The translations under genes were made by a program, and so were the position numbers. A stretch of 64,000 bases of DNA from Torreya grandis (Eukaryota; Streptophyta; Pinopsida; Cupressales; Taxaceae), in assembly GCA_037957365.1 (NCBI GenBank), contig JARHVA010000592.1:4310001-4374000 (forward strand), given 5' to 3'. A model generated the notes under the pieces. The model made no database searches, was not told the DNA's origin, and worked only from the letters and a program-made list of their open reading frames with translations. This document shows positions 12,236 to 25,002 of this stretch, in pieces. The first letter of the stretch is position 1, and the number at the start of each line of letters is the position of its first letter.

Positions 12236-12520
12236 AGAATGAATATTAAAGATGTTACAGAAATTGAATATACTCTAGGAAGTTCTCCAAGAAATGATCT
12301 GAAGTATGCCATGCAAATAAATGTGTTTTTTTAATCGAAAAGGAGTTAATGGCTTTTACTATTTTTTTCTATGGAGGGATCTTGTTTATTTGTAATGTTC
12401 ACAAAAGCAGGATAATCCAGATTTGTATTCTCATTGGTGAATGTTTTGGATTCAAATACATTCTACACATAAATAGATTTTTGTGTTGAGGCATCAAATA
12501 GAGATGAGGGGTGGAAACTA
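12236..12520 (+). pseudogene. Protein-like segment in LTR A, weak RAD9 resemblance
   Basis: One of three related copies in LTRs A, B and D; the copy in LTR B (26834-27058) is the most open. Read across frames, it keeps KDVTEIEY, KELMAF and MFxKAGxPRFVFS, followed by LDSN. The order K-E-L-x-A-F then F-x-K-A-G-x-P resembles the C-terminal half of plant RAD9, a subunit of the 9-1-1 DNA-damage clamp. The match is from memory and short. It could equally be another gene or chance. This copy has a frameshift in a run of T at about 12330 and a stop in KAGxP. Confidence 0.3.
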
Positions 12521-13532
12521 AAGTAATTAAATATTGGATATAGAGAGTGACAATGGCATTCAACGATTATGGCCCTGGATTATTGAAATGAATACCAAGG
12601 TGTCGACATGGGTTACACATGGAGATTTTGAAGGAGGATGTAATTTGACATTTTGCAAATGTGAAATTTGCGAATTGCACTCAAATGTCTGCCACCCAAC
12701 AAGTGAACATAAGGTCAAAGATTCAAAGTGGAACTATCAACACAAAGTGTAACTTTGCAAGTTGCAAATTTCAAATTGCATTTGAAATTCCTAAGTATAC
12801 AACAAAACTTTTGAGGGGAACTGCAACTTGAGATTGCAAGTTGCCAACTTACAAACTACAAAAGTGTTGGAGACCTCTAGATTCTTGCCAGACCAAAGGG
12901 TGAACATTGTAAAAGTGGGTTAAAGTCCCGTATAAGGAAAAATAAGGTAAAAAAATGTACTTGAGCTTCATAAAGTTTGGTGGAAACCCTAAAATGTCAA
13001 TGGAAAAAGGAGAGAGGCATGTTGAACTCCAAATCAAAAAAGGTAAAACTAAGCTATGTATTGCATTTTCAATATTTGTCCTCCATCAATGATAAAAATG
13101 TTGTAGGGTTTTTGAGGTCAAGGTGGGCCATTGGAAGGAGATTTTTCAAAAGGCCATGGATCCTACATTGCTTCTATCACAATTGGAGTATTCTAATGCA
13201 ATTATGACAAGGCAAGGGCCATTTTTTGTCTTGCACAAGGAAAATGGCAGTTGTCCACAAGTTTTCAACATTACAAACTATTAATGAGAGAGCAAGGCAA
13301 GGTAGTTTCATAAGAAGACAAAGAGTTTATTTTACTCCCCAAGGAATATCCTCCCTAAATTCCTAATGAAATTCATTTCCAACCAAAGAGATCAAGGCTC
13401 TGTTATCAAATCTCATCATTGCATGAATAAACAGTTACCAGGATCATTTCCTTGAAAGGCATGAGTTTCCAAAAGTGATCAAGGGAATCTTCCAGCTAGA
13501 GCATCTCGAAGGAATAATCTAGGTGAAAGAGT

Positions 13533-13540
13533 TATATAAG
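13533..13540 (+). promoter_or_regulatory. TATA-like box of Tat LTR A
   Basis: TATATAAG in the context GAGTTATATAAGTAAAGAGG. The same position in LTRs B (34842), D (46514) and E (52862) keeps TATA with downstream AAAGAGGG, so this is the likely U3/R promoter. VPS4 and the RAD9-like segment lie upstream of it. Confidence 0.55.
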
Positions 13541-15259
13541 TAAAGAGGGTATGTCCTCTTTGCAATGTTGTTGTTGGTTTTCCTAGGTCTTAGGCTCTTT
13601 AAAAAATTTAGTATCCTTATTGTGTGTATTTTGTCTCTCTTCCTAAGGTGGTTACAGAAGTATAGCCATTATCAAGCTCTTAGAGCATGATGTATATGTC
13701 TCCCCTATTCAAGAGCAAACTCACCATGTTTTTCCCCATGGTAGTATTCTAAAAAACTGATGTGTGTAAAATTTATTTTCAAGATAATGGAAAATACATA
13801 TGATTTATGCTCTTTCTGTTAATGAAATGGAATAATATATTCTTCATGCGATGTTGATTGGGTATATAATATTATGCTTATCAATGATGGTCATTTTGGG
13901 CATAGATCTAGATTATAAATTCTTTTATACACTGTGATTTAGAAATGTGTTGTTGATAACCTTTTTGAGGACATCATCTGTTTATGGATTTGATAGGAGA
14001 AAATGTTTCGATATCTACATGTAGCGTATGCTTTAGGGTTTAAAGAATCATCTGAATATTTGTATTGTATTGACACCAATGGATGCAAAACATTCCTTAT
14101 AGTTTCTTTAGCTTGTAAGTCTTCTACATTTTTTGTAATGAATGATAACATGCTTATTGAAGGAGATCCTTGTAATTAAAATCCAACACACCACTCTTTA
14201 TATTTACCTAACTCGTCCTACCTACCCTACCATACAAATAATATACCCTATTGAAAATTTTGAGTATTATTTGCCTGCAGATGCATAAGTGTTACAAATC
14301 TAATATGTATCTATGTTTTTCTCCTTAAATATCAAAATTATAACCTCCCATTTGGCCCTCAACGATTGAAAATTTAAATAGAAATGAAGGTTGTAAGCAC
14401 ATCCACATCTATCTTTAGTAGCTTAGGTTTGACTTAGAGGATTTACCTAGTTTGTGTGATAACCTTTCCCAAGTGGATTGTGCAAGCTTTGTTATGCCCT
14501 GGTCAGATTTGGTTCTCTATGCCAATAATTCCTATGGATAATGAACTATTGTATCCCTCCATGTGATCTGAATACCTAGTAGGTCCTCTCACCTTGGTCC
14601 AGGTAGAACCAGATGTAGCAGAGAGCTAACCATATCTTCTTCTATCAATGTCTTTTAGTAATTGTCTACATTTAGACCAACCTAATGCTAAACCCTTCCC
14701 TAACTATAATGACATAATTTCAGGTTTACCATCCATCTTTTACATACTACCCAAGTGTGCAAGGTTGAGTGAAAGAGGTGTAAAACTAGGAACCAACACT
14801 CTAATGGAACCATTTCCAAGGAAGACCTTTGACACTTGTGTTGTCAATGACTCTTACAAAGAGCTTTCATTAGTTCAAGTTTTAAAAGCTTTGTATTAAG
14901 GAATATTTTATGCATTAACATTAGTTGCATAGTTTTAGGTAGTATTTGCTCATATTATCTCATGTGTTTCAAATTTAAGGTTATTTGAGCATGATTTACT
15001 ACTTCAGGATGTCAACTACAAAACACTTAGTTGACACCATTGCCGAAGACTTGAAATATTTGTTCATATTGACTTCTACTAAATGTTTTACATAGAGGTG
15101 TTAATTTGTTCATGTTTTAAAGTGATTTTCCCTTTTGAACAAATCTAAATTTTTCAATGTATTTGTCATTATATCTCATCACTAAATTCAAAAAAATATA
15201 TTTTCAATATGTATCACAACATATTTTTAATCTGCTATATTCTAAAAGTTTTCTTCTAG

Positions 15260-15270
15260 TGGTGACTCTG
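15260..15270 (+). other. Candidate primer binding site of Tat internal 1
   Basis: TGGTGACTCTG follows TTCTTCTAG. The same place reads TGGCAACTC (48285) and TGGGGACTC (54941) in other copies, which together suggest TGGCGACTC, the 3' complement of an arginine tRNA used by some Tat/Ogre elements. Each copy has decayed at a different base. Confidence 0.5.
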
Positions 15271-15544
15271 ACTTTTTATTTGGTTTCATGGAATATTAGT
15301 GCCCATTTGAATATCTTTAGCTTTGAGTATTCTCTTAGTTGCAAAGCTAGAAGTATTAAGATCCTCCTTCAAAGGTGACTCATCAATGAAACTTGTCTCA
15401 CCCTTAAGTGTTCATCAAAGATGAAGAAGACAAATTTGTAAGCTAGTTGAAGGACAACTATTTACTCCTAAACTTTTATTTTCTAAACTTCCTTTAATTG
15501 AAGATTATCATAGCTATCCTCATAATGCATAACCATATAGTCTA
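15271..15544. other. Untranslated leader of Tat internal 1
   Basis: Leader between primer site and gag. It is alignable to the leaders at 36455, 48296 and 54951 and shows no reading frame. Confidence 0.5.
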
Positions 15545-17225
15545 TTTACTACCCAACACCTTCTCAACCAACTGAATCTCCTTCTAGGATTGATCCCCCA
15601 ATTCCACCTCACTTGTGCCCTCATAACACTTTACCATCTGATCTTTAACCCACCATTCACCTAATCATGAGGCCTAGAGATTAAGATGAGAATGAATGTC
15701 CTACATTCAAGATTCCAAAATTTTGACCTATTAACTTTGATGAAATGGGAGGTATCCCAATGAAGTTCCTAATGAAGTAAGAAACCACATTCCTAAGATT
15801 CAGGGGAGTAATGCAATGACTAAGATCAACATTTGAGGGATTTTCACATTATCATTGAATATTATGAGGTTGAGGATGAGGATGTTTGTATTAAAACTTT
15901 TATGCACAAACTAAAAGAGGATGCTCATGAGTGGTTTAATTCCCTTCCCTATGGATGCATTGATTCATGGAAAGAAATAAAGAATGTTTTCAAAATCCAC
16001 TATGGTGATGGAACTGATCTTAGGTTCTTTCTTGCTAAATTTGAGAACATAAATAAGAAACCTAATGAGTGTGTGAAAGACTTCAATATGAGGTTTAATA
16101 AGACTATGATGAGGCTACTTGAAAATATTAGACCTAATGACACAACATGCTTGATTTAGTATTATGATGCTTTTTATAAGAAGGCCACATATTACTTGAG
16201 GGACAAGGCTCCTATAAACCTAAGGTTGGAATTTAACATGGTTATCCAAATTGAGAACAACATAAAGGCTATGGGTAAACCTTTGAAGAAATAAGATGAT
16301 GTGAATTCAACCAATCCTTGAAAGACTCAGTCTACTAAGACAAAAAACCTTTGAGGAGACTGTGAAAACCTTGGACTTCACTGTCAAGGATATGCCATAT
16401 AATTTGGTTAGAGATGAGAAGGGGTTGCCTCATGGATCTATACGTTATGAAAGAACATATAATCTGAATAAATCACAAGGGAAATCTTCTTTCCACATTA
16501 AAGATAATCATAGAGAGAAGAGGTTTTTGCCTGATGAAAGAAATGATAGAAATTAGAATAGAGTGTCTACCTCTACAAAATTGCTAAGTGCTATCACTAT
16601 TGATCAGTTATGGAGTGCAATCAAAATGGTATGTATCCCAACTCTCAAATTTATTTTTAATGTTAATATGACACAAACATATGAATTAACCAATCATGAT
16701 TTCAAAATTTTATGACCAATGATGATTGAGAAGTATGATGGGGGAATTCCTTCAGGTGAGGATAGGCAGCTACTAATGAATGTGACAATTGCCTAAGAAA
16801 AAGAGTATAGTCTAAGTGTCAAGCAACATGGTGTTGCTCACCAAGAGACTACCCATGTAAATCTAAGGGTAGGGGATATAAGTAAGGAAATAAATAAAAC
16901 TAAAGATGTCCTTGATTCTTCCAAACTAGCACCTACTTCCCATGTTTTTAAACAAAGATGTGCTCCATCAAAATATAAAGAACCCATATTATCCAATATC
17001 CCTAAGGTTATAATTGATGTTAAAAAAAATCCACCCTTGAAGACTACTATTAGAAATGTTAATTCATCCTTAGTTGTTCCCCCTATGACTTTAAATGACT
17101 GTATTCTAGCTAAAGGTGTTGTCACTCTTTCTAGAAATACTCATCTTCTTAAATACAACATGTGTGAAATGGGTCAGGTGTTGAGTCAATTTAAAATCAC
17201 TATGCCACTTGTTGAATTATTATGA
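15545..17225 (+). pseudogene. Tat gag, internal 1
   Basis: Begins with a proline- and serine-rich region (about 15545-15660), then DEN and NFDEM motifs, then a retrotransposon gag core, open at 15833-16159, with HEWFNSLP, WKEIKNVFKIHYGD and FNMRFNKTM. A lysine-rich section follows with ETVKTLDF and HGSIRYERT (16362-16556), and it ends at PLVELL plus a stop (17222). No CCHC knuckle is visible. Many stops and frameshifts break it. Matching gag remnants lie at 36765, 48500 and 55130. The Reina-like element is inserted 95 bases after the end. Confidence 0.85.
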
Positions 17226-17320
17226 ATAATTGAACATAGAAAGAGGAAATTTGGGTTCTTATAATTTAGTAATAGTGCAGCTACCAATGAGATTAGTTCA
17301 CCCCAAACATCCTTAGATTA

Positions 17321-17645
17321 TGCTATGCCCCTAACCTATCACATATATGAGGATAGTATTAGCCGACTTATGGCTTACTTATCCTTCTTTGATGTTATAT
17401 TACATTTATCTATGATTTATTTTGATTAGTAGGTCAGCTTATGGAGTAACCATGGCCTAGATAGACTATATATAGGAGGTAGTGGGTAATCATTTATCAG
17501 CATATTGTGAATTTTGCTCTTATTGAAGCTTGTGGAGGTTGCCCCCTCGAAGTGGATTATCTATTATCATATATTTGGATATATTTCAGTCATATTTGGA
17601 TATAATTATGATATTATACTTAATTATTTAAGTAATTTCATTACA
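17321..17645 (+). repeat. 5' LTR of the Reina-like element
   Basis: 325 bp, TGCTATGCCC to TTCATTACA. A TATA-like CTATATATAGG lies at 17465-17475 and is matched in the 3' LTR (22661). Confidence 0.95.
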
Positions 17646-17647
17646 AG

Positions 17648-17659
17648 TGGTATCAGAGA
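17648..17659 (+). other. Primer binding site of the Reina-like element
   Basis: TGGTATCAGAGA starts two bases after the LTR, complementary to initiator Met tRNA over the first 11 bases, then departs from the usual GCC. Confidence 0.85.
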
Positions 17660-18031
17660 TGCGATTTGGGCAATCTTGTGGGCGAAACACTAAATTTTTA
17701 AATTTTGTGATATATAAAAAAAGGTTGCAAATTTCTCTGAAATGTTTTTACTGAAGGTGTGATATAATAAAATAAATATTCCATTAAAATTTCAACTCAT
17801 TTGGATCTATTTTACAAAATTTATCTCTATTTTATGGTTTTTCATAAAATTGCTCTATAGTGCGCAATTCAAAGAATTTTTCTGAGTTTTTTACAGTTTT
17901 GGAAAGATTAGAAAAATTTGGCTATAGTTTATTCTTTGTATATTTTGATTTGATGCTGACATAATTCCAAAATCACTTGGTCAAGGTTGGGTCAAAAGTG
18001 CCAATAAGGGTCGACATCGTAAAACCCTTTT

Positions 18032-19180
18032 ATGGCAGGGCCACAAACTCAGGGCTGAGGAAAGGGTTCTGAAACTCTAGGTAAAAATCCTAACAAGGAT
18101 GAGATGGAGTTAGAGGGGGGATGTACTAGACCCTTTGTACCAAGGTTTTCTGACATAGATCACAAAGTGAGCTAGCTTGACTATAGTGTGTAAGGCATTC
18201 AGAATGAGGTGCAAGACATACAATCTAATGTGCAATCCATACAAGATAGTTTGGGAGATGTCATGATGGATTTGAACATTAATCAGTCAAATCATCAAGC
18301 TAACTTTATTTCAAAAACCCACCAGGGTTGTTCTCCTAACCAATCTACTTCAAATCTCACTCCATGGCCACAGAGGAACCTATTACCAAAGGTGGATATG
18401 TGCAAATTTGATGGAAAAGATCCACTCAATTGGATCAACCAAATGGATAGTTTTTTTGACCTACATCATATTCCAAGTGGACAAAAGGTTACCATGGCAT
18501 CCTTGTATCTTGAACCTGATCAATTCATTTGGTATCGATGGTTGTGTGCTCAAAAGAAAAAGATGACTCTCAATGTCACCTGGTTAGTTTTTACAGAGGA
18601 GCTAAAATTACACTATGGCAATAGTGTGACAGATAATTACTTCAGCCAACTGGCAAAATTGTGACAAACTAGCTCTGTCAAGGATTATATTCATCATTTT
18701 TAGAACCTGTCCTTACGTGTGGAGACAATTTCTGAAGCAAACTTGAATGACCTATTTTTGGGTGGATTAAAGGACCACTTTCAACATGAGGTACGCATGT
18801 TTAATCCACTTAAGATTTTTGATTCTATTATCATGGCACGTAGAGTTGAGGAAAAATTCATAGCCAACAAGAAGCAGCTATTCACTCACTTCAAATATCG
18901 TAGCATATCGTCACCAACATTTCCTCCACCTACTAGATTGACCCCTCAGCAAATTGAAGAGAAGCATGCAAAAGGATTATGTTTTGGTTGTGATAGTAAG
19001 TGGAGTAAAGGACATAGATGTGCTGAGAAGAAGTTATTCTACATTGAGGGAGCAAATAAAGATGAAGTGGATGATGCCTCCAATGATGATGAGGAAGATA
19101 TAGAGGAGGTACCTAAAGATTCCCAACCTACAATCTCTTGTCATGCACTTTCAGGTATTAGCACTCCACAAACTCTTAAG
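18032..19180 (+). pseudogene. Reina-like gag
   Basis: The ATG at 18032 (MAGPQTQG) opens the frame that continues through pol. A short heptad-like coiled coil (NEVQDIQSNVQSIQDSLG, about 18205-18255) precedes the capsid-like gag region with VDMCKFDGKDPLNWINQMD (about 18397). A zinc-finger-like CFGCDSKWSKGHRC lies at 18980-19021, which is C-x2-C-x7-H-x-C spacing as read here. Stops fall at about 18053, 18176, 18188, 18662 and 18701; no frameshift is needed. The acidic tail (about 19060-19110) leads into the protease. Confidence 0.88.
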
Positions 19181-22100
19181 GTGGTGGGTTTTCTCAAGAA
19201 ACAAAAGGTGACAATGTTGATTGATTTAGGGAGCACACATAACTTTATAAACCATAAGTTGGCCACTCGATTGAACTGTTTCATCTACCTAGCACCAAAA
19301 TTTTAGGTCATGATTGCAGATGGTGGCACAATTAATTATTCAAGCAAATGCCATAGTATTAAGTTTACTATGGGTGGGTACAATCTCGACTCTCCTATGT
19401 TTTCTATTCCCATGGGTAACATAGACATTATTTTGGGAGTCCAATGGCTCACAACCTTAGGTACCATTGAGATGATCTTCCAAGAACTATTCATGCACTT
19501 TCATTCTGAAGGTAAGAAAATTGAACTACGTGGATTACATGCAAAATCTCCACAATTGATTAGTTCACATCAGATGACCAAGATGCTAAAAAAAGGGGTA
19601 GAGGGAATTATTGCATGATTATGCTCCATAGAAGTTCAACCCACACATGTATCTACACATCCTGATCTACAGATAATTCTTGACAACTACTCATCTATTT
19701 TTGGGGCCATGCCAAAAGGACTACCACCAAAAAGAGAACATGATCATTCCTTTCAACTAATTCTAGGTAGTCAACCACCAAATATCAGACCATATAGATA
19801 TCCATATGTAGAAAAGAATGAAATTAAAAAGATGGTCCATGAGATGCTAGAGGCAGGGATCATCAAGCATAGCCAAAGTGCATATTCATCACTAGTGTTC
19901 ATGGTGCGGAAGAAGGATGACACATGGAGGATGTGCCCAGATTATAAGGAACTCAACAAGTACACCATCAAAGATAAGTTTCCTATTCCAGTAATTGACG
20001 ATTTACTTGATGAGTTGCCTAGTGCTAATTATTTCAAAAAATTGGATCTTTGCTCTGGGTACCATCAAATTAGAATCAAGGATGAAGATGTTCATAAAAC
20101 TGCTTTTAGAACCCATGAGGGCCATTATGCATTTTTGGTAATGCCCTTAGGTCTTAAAAATGCACCATCTACTTATCAAAGCTTGATGAACACTATTTTT
20201 AGGCCTTTTTTAAGGAAGTTTGTGTTGGTTTTCTTTGATGACATATTGATTTATAGTCAGACATGGGAAGCACATCTGCAACATGTGAAACAGGTGTTGA
20301 TAGTTTTGGAGAAGCACCAAATTTATGCGAAGCCATCTAAATGTACTTTTGTAGTACAGGAGGTAGAGTACCTCGATCACATTGTTTCCCATGAAGGTGT
20401 CAAAGTTGATCCCCAGAAGATCAAAGCGACAATGGAATGACCCATGCCAAAAACTCTCAAAAACCTTCAAGGGTTCTTTGGACTAACAGGTTACTATAGA
20501 AGATTTGTGAAAGGTTATGGCAGCATAACATCTCCACTCACTACATTGCTAAAGAAGGATGCTTTCCATTGGAATGATGATGCCACCAAAGCATTTGAGA
20601 AACTAAAAGTAACTATGTGCACCACTCTAGTTCTGGCTACTCCAGACTTCTCACAAACATTCACTATTGAATGTGATGCTTCTAGGTCTATATTAGGGGT
20701 AGTACTAATGCAGGGAGGAAGACCCACTACATTTGAAAGTCGTCAATTCAAAGGTAAGAATCTACAAAAACCTATCTATGAGAAAGAAATGATGGCTATT
20801 ATTCATGCAGTTAAACAATGGAGGCCTTATCTGATGGGTAGACATTTAAAGGTGAAAACGGATCATGATAGTCTCAAATACTTTTTGGAGCAAAGATTAT
20901 CATCTGAAGAACAACAAAAATGGGTAACCAAAATGTTGGGTTATGATTTTGAAATCATCTACAAGAAGAGTAAAGATAATGAAGTAGCAGATGCACCATC
21001 CAGACAGGATGCATTCACAGAATCATTACTTTGTGCAATGTCCATATTGCAAGCAGATTGAGTGGATGAAGCTAGGTTAGAATGGGAGTAAGACCAGGAT
21101 ACATAGGGTCTGATTTAGAATCTCCAGCAAGGTAATTTATCCTCTGACAAATTTGAATGGAAAGGTAATGTCCTATGGTATAAGGGTAGGCTATACTTGT
21201 GCAAAAATTTAGAGCTTAAGCATAAGATTCTTGCAGAGTTGCATGCATCTCCAACTGGGAGACACTCAGGGTTCTTGAAAAGTTATCATAGAATTAAGAA
21301 AGAATAATTTTGGGAAGGACTCAAGGGAGATGTACAAAAGTTTGTGCAAGAATGCTTGATATGCCAACAGAATAAAGGCGAAACAATTAAGACCCCGGGT
21401 CTATTACAACCATTATCAATTCCTAGTCAAAGGTGAGAGGAGGTTTCCATGGATTTCATCACTGGGTTGCCTTGTTCTAAAGGTAAGAATGTTATTTTGG
21501 TCATTGTGGATAGGCTTACAAAATATGCCCATTTTTGTGCTCTCTCACACCCATTTTTAGCAAGTACAATAGCGGCTATTTTTATGGAAGCAGTTCTCAA
21601 ATTACATGGAACCCCAAAAATAATTGTAATTGGTCGTGATCCTATTCTCACTAGTAATTTTTGGACTAAACTATTTTCTTGTTTAGGTAATCAGTTAGGT
21701 CATAGCTCATCATACCACCTCCAATCTGATGGACAAAATGAAGTGGTTAACAAATGTTTAGAGGGGTATCTCCGTTATTTTGTATCAGATAAACAAGAAC
21801 ATTGGGTTAAATGGCTACCACTTGCAGAATGGTGATATAACACATCCTTCCAAACCTCTTCTAAAATGTCTCCATTTCTAGCACTATATGGTTACCATCC
21901 GCCTTCCATCACTTCTTCATTAAAGGTGCACACCAAGGTTCGAGATGTGGAAGAGCACATTCAACATCAACAAGAGGTTTTGGCTAGTTTGAGAGAGAAT
22001 TTGGCCTTGGCACAGAATAGGATGAAGCAACAAGAAGATCAACATCGTAGTGAGTGAAATTTTTAGGTAGGTGACTGAGTATTTGTTCGTTTGCAACCTT

Positions 22101-22528
22101 ACAAGCAGATGTCCTTGAAGCAACAAAAAAAGGACAAAAAACTTGCTCCTAAGTATTATGGCCCTTATTAGGTTCTACAAAAAATTGGAAGTGTGGCTTA
22201 CAAGCTCGAGTTACCTCATTTATCTCACATACACCCAATATTTCATGTTTCCTATTTGAAGAAGGTCATTGGACAGAAAGTTTTCATCCAGACAGAGCTC
22301 CCAAAACTAGATGAAGAAGGACGAGTCATTTTGGACCCGGAGAAGATCCTCCAAACACGTACTAAGAGGTTGAGAACTAGAGAGATTAGGGAATATTTGA
22401 TCAAGTGGAAAAACTAGAGTAGTGAAGATGCAACTTGGGAAGGTGAAGATTTTCTGCAACAACATCCATAGTTGTTCAACATTGAGGACAATGTTGGTTT
22501 GAAGGGGAAGGGCATGCTACGCCCCTAA
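19181..22528 (+). pseudogene. Reina-like protease, RT, RNase H, integrase and chromodomain
   Basis: One frame throughout. The protease motif reads DLGSTHNFI (about 19223), where the family has DSG, so the catalytic triad is altered. RT runs about 19790-20400 with CPDYKELNKYTIKDKFP and catalytic FFDDILIYS (about 20231). RNase H follows (IECDASRSILGVVLMQ; KTDHDSLKYF). The integrase has the HHCC region (21240-21370) and DFITGLP (21452), but the second catalytic aspartate is lost (IGRDPI where SDRDPI is usual); the glutamate in QNEVVNKCLEGYL remains. A GPY/F motif (about 22157) and a chromodomain (PEKILQTRTKRLR, LIKWKN, EDATWEGEDF; 22335-22470) close it. Stops include 19304, 19616, 20438, 21059 and 21833. 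The frame ends at 22528, just inside the 3' LTR. Confidence 0.93.
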
Positions 22529-22839
22529 CCTATCACATGTATGAGGATAGTATTAGCCGACTTATGGCTTACTTATCCTTCTTTGATGTTATATTACATT
22601 TATCTATGCTTTCTTTTGATTAGTAGGTCAGCCTATGGAGTAACCATGGCCTAGATAGATTATATATAGGAGCTAGTGGGTAATCATTTATCATCATATT
22701 GTGAATTATGCTCTTATTGAAGCTTTTGGAGGTTTCCCCCTCGAAGTGGATTATCTATTATCATATATTTGGATATATTTTAGTCATATTTAGATATAAT
22801 TCTGCTATTATACTTAATTTTTGAAGTAATTTCCTTACA
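22515..22839 (+). repeat. 3' LTR of the Reina-like element
   Basis: 325 bp, preceded by the polypurine tract GAAGGGGAAGGG (22501-22512) and followed by the GATTA target duplication. The polyprotein frame runs 14 bases into it. Confidence 0.95.
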
Positions 22840-22844
22840 GATTA

Positions 22845-24154
22845 TGATGAAGAATTAGATGAGGTTATTGAACTAGCTCCAAAGGTTTCTTTGGGGACTA
22901 CATTAATAGAGAGTCAGCTAGATATATATCTGTTTTACACAACTCTACTGATTAATGGCTTAATTATTCATAATTGTACGTTTGATTCTGGAACCTATTG
23001 TAATGTGATGCCATTAGCTGTCTTTAATGATATTAGAGCAAAAATCACATTAGTCATTGACAAGTGTTATACCATGGACTCACTAGAGGTACCAGTTGTT
23101 GGACAAGTCAAAGGGTTAGTAGTGTAGTTGGCAGTTCATCTAGGTATGTATTTGAATATGGATGTACTAGTTTTGGATAGCCCACTAAGTGGGGGATGCT
23201 GGTATCAATAAAATGGGATGCCAATATCATTGGAAGTGTATAGATGGACCTTTATTATGCCACCATTCCTTTGGATGGTAATATGGTCAAAATTCATCTA
23301 GATCCTAAGATGATATGTACTTGAAGATTTGAAAAGAACTCTAAATGAGGTGTTGTATACTTATGTGGAGCTTGGTAGCTTCATTGGGAATGTGGATGTT
23401 GTTGAGTAACTGATTATTCTTGATGTTGGGTTTGAAAATGAAGTTGACGTTTGGAAAATGTCTTTTGATAGGGCTTCCTCCAATCCTAAAAATGGAGTTG
23501 GGGTTATCGTTTATGATCCAAATAATAAATCTTTTTAGTTTTCTTTCAAGCTATCTTTCGAGTGCACAAACAACATTGCTAAGTATGAGGCATTCTCACT
23601 TGGTACTCACTTGATTGTAGAAGATAAGTAAGCTTACATGAAGCTGCTGAAGAAGTACTAAGATTTCTTGGCTTGGTCTTATTCAGAACTGAAATCATAT
23701 AGAGAGGATATGTTTCAACACGTCATCCCATTACAGCTTAGCAACAAGCCTTTCAAGCAAAAGCAAAGATCTATTAACCTCATCTTGATCTGGAAGAGTT
23801 AACAAAATTTAGGAATGGTGAGATACTGGAGTTGCCAATTAATGGCAGACATCTGAAACACTTCCTTGAATGATTCCATAACCATGTAAAGTAATGTATA
23901 GTTTTGTTGTTTTGTTGTCCCTCTATGTTAGGCCTTGTTTGTACAGTTTTTTTTGTTGTTTTCTATTTTGTGTTCGTTTTCAGATCCTCCTAATCTATTT
24001 TTATTAATCTACCCCTGTCTAATTGAGTTTCTATGGTGTTTTTCTATGAAGCTACCAAAGTTTTGTCTCTATGACCCAAAGGATTGGCATCTGGTCTTGT
24101 TTTTGGTATTTTTTGCACACTTGCAAGGGGTGTACATCCCCAAGCGAGAGCCAA
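22845..24154 (+). pseudogene. Tat internal 1: protease, cut RNase H and polymerase scar
   Basis: Continues internal 1 after the Reina-like insertion. The aspartic protease has FDSGTYCNVMP (about 22980) and ends near VKGLVV (23127), with degraded C-terminal protease sequence to about 23400. The N-terminal part of an archaeal-type RNase H follows (SNPKNGVGVIVYDPNN, FECTNNIAKYEAF; about 23470-23590). Two deletions relative to element F follow: from the RNase H to a GTHL motif (junction near 23600), and from the start of RT to the last residues of the integrase (junction near 23818). The end of the polyprotein, GEILELPINGRHLKHFLE, is read at 23818-23870. The 3' UTR runs to 24154. Confidence 0.85.
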
Positions 24155-25002
24155 TGTTAGTGGCCAAACTTGCACTAAACAATTTATGTCCTAATTTTGA
24201 AATTAGGGCATAAAAAGTTTAACTATTGCCTCCTATTTGCAAGTGTTTACATGGGTCATCTGAATCCCACTTCTACAATCAAGTCATGAAAACCTCGCTT
24301 TTGTACTTACCTTGTGAAAACCTCATGAAACTTGGTCTCAACTAATGTTTAACATTTCATATTTTTATGTATGTATTATATGGTCCATGATGGAAATCGT
24401 ATCATGAGAATTAAAAATAAGTGAGTATTTAAAATAATACTAAATATAATGTTTTCCATCTTTACAAAGAATATGTAGATCAGAAATTCTAAGGGAAAGA
24501 ACAATTTTGCATATTTGTAATTTACAAATTAGATGGAAATCAATGTTCCAGCACCAATATCATGGGGAGTTCACGTTGGGGTTCTCATGGTCCAGGTGGA
24601 AAATAATAAAGGAATAAATGCCAGCAAAAAGAAAGTCTATGCCGATTACTCCATGTCCACGTTGGGGTTTCCATTGTCCATATGCATGAGATCCCACATA
24701 GAAGTTGATGAAAAAATTACACGTCGAAAAGTCAAAGGGAAACCCAAAAGTTTTGAATTAAAAGGCACGATGGTGGAGTTTTATGTGATAAAGCGAATTT
24801 GCAATTTCCGAAATTGCAATTGGAGAGTAAAAGTCCACGGCAAAAGTTGAGAGGGGAATTACAATTTGCAAATGTGCAAATTGCATGTCAAGTTCCCAAA
24901 CCCGTGGAAGACAGGCAGATATTCTCAACGGAAGAATAACGTGCAAAATGCAAATTGTAAGCAGAGATTTGCAAATTGTATTTTGTATTCCCAGCCCTGA
25001 AG

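Larger units (their letters stand above)
12007..15259 (+). repeat. Tat LTR A, right part (after copia 1)
   Basis: Resumes the LTR at the copia 1 target site. The first 500 bases hold the RAD9-like segment. From about 12618 (GATTTTGAAGGAGGATG) the sequence matches all Tat LTRs in the window, including E and G. It contains the protein-like VCEAKVGH segment (about 13091-13300), a TATA-like box (13533) and about 1.7 kb of downstream LTR sequence before the primer site at 15260. No LTR in the window shows its right end next to a target duplication, so the exact LTR end is inferred from the primer site. Confidence 0.7.
17321..22839 (+). mobile_element. Reina-like chromovirus (Ty3/gypsy)
   Basis: 5519 bp with 325-bp LTRs (TGCTA to TTACA) and perfect target duplications GATTA (17316-17320 and 22840-22844). 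Removing it rejoins the Tat internal region, as in the uninterrupted copy near 38737. A single gag-pol frame runs the whole length, ending with a GPY/F region and a chromodomain after the integrase. Short LTRs, about 5.5 kb total and one reading frame fit the Reina branch of chromoviruses. The two LTRs differ at about 19 sites by eye (about 6%). Confidence 0.95.

Noticed and set aside
17037..17225. Independent small gene before the Reina-like element
   Set aside because: It is the C-terminal part of Tat gag (ending PLVELL), seen in the same place in internals 2 and F.
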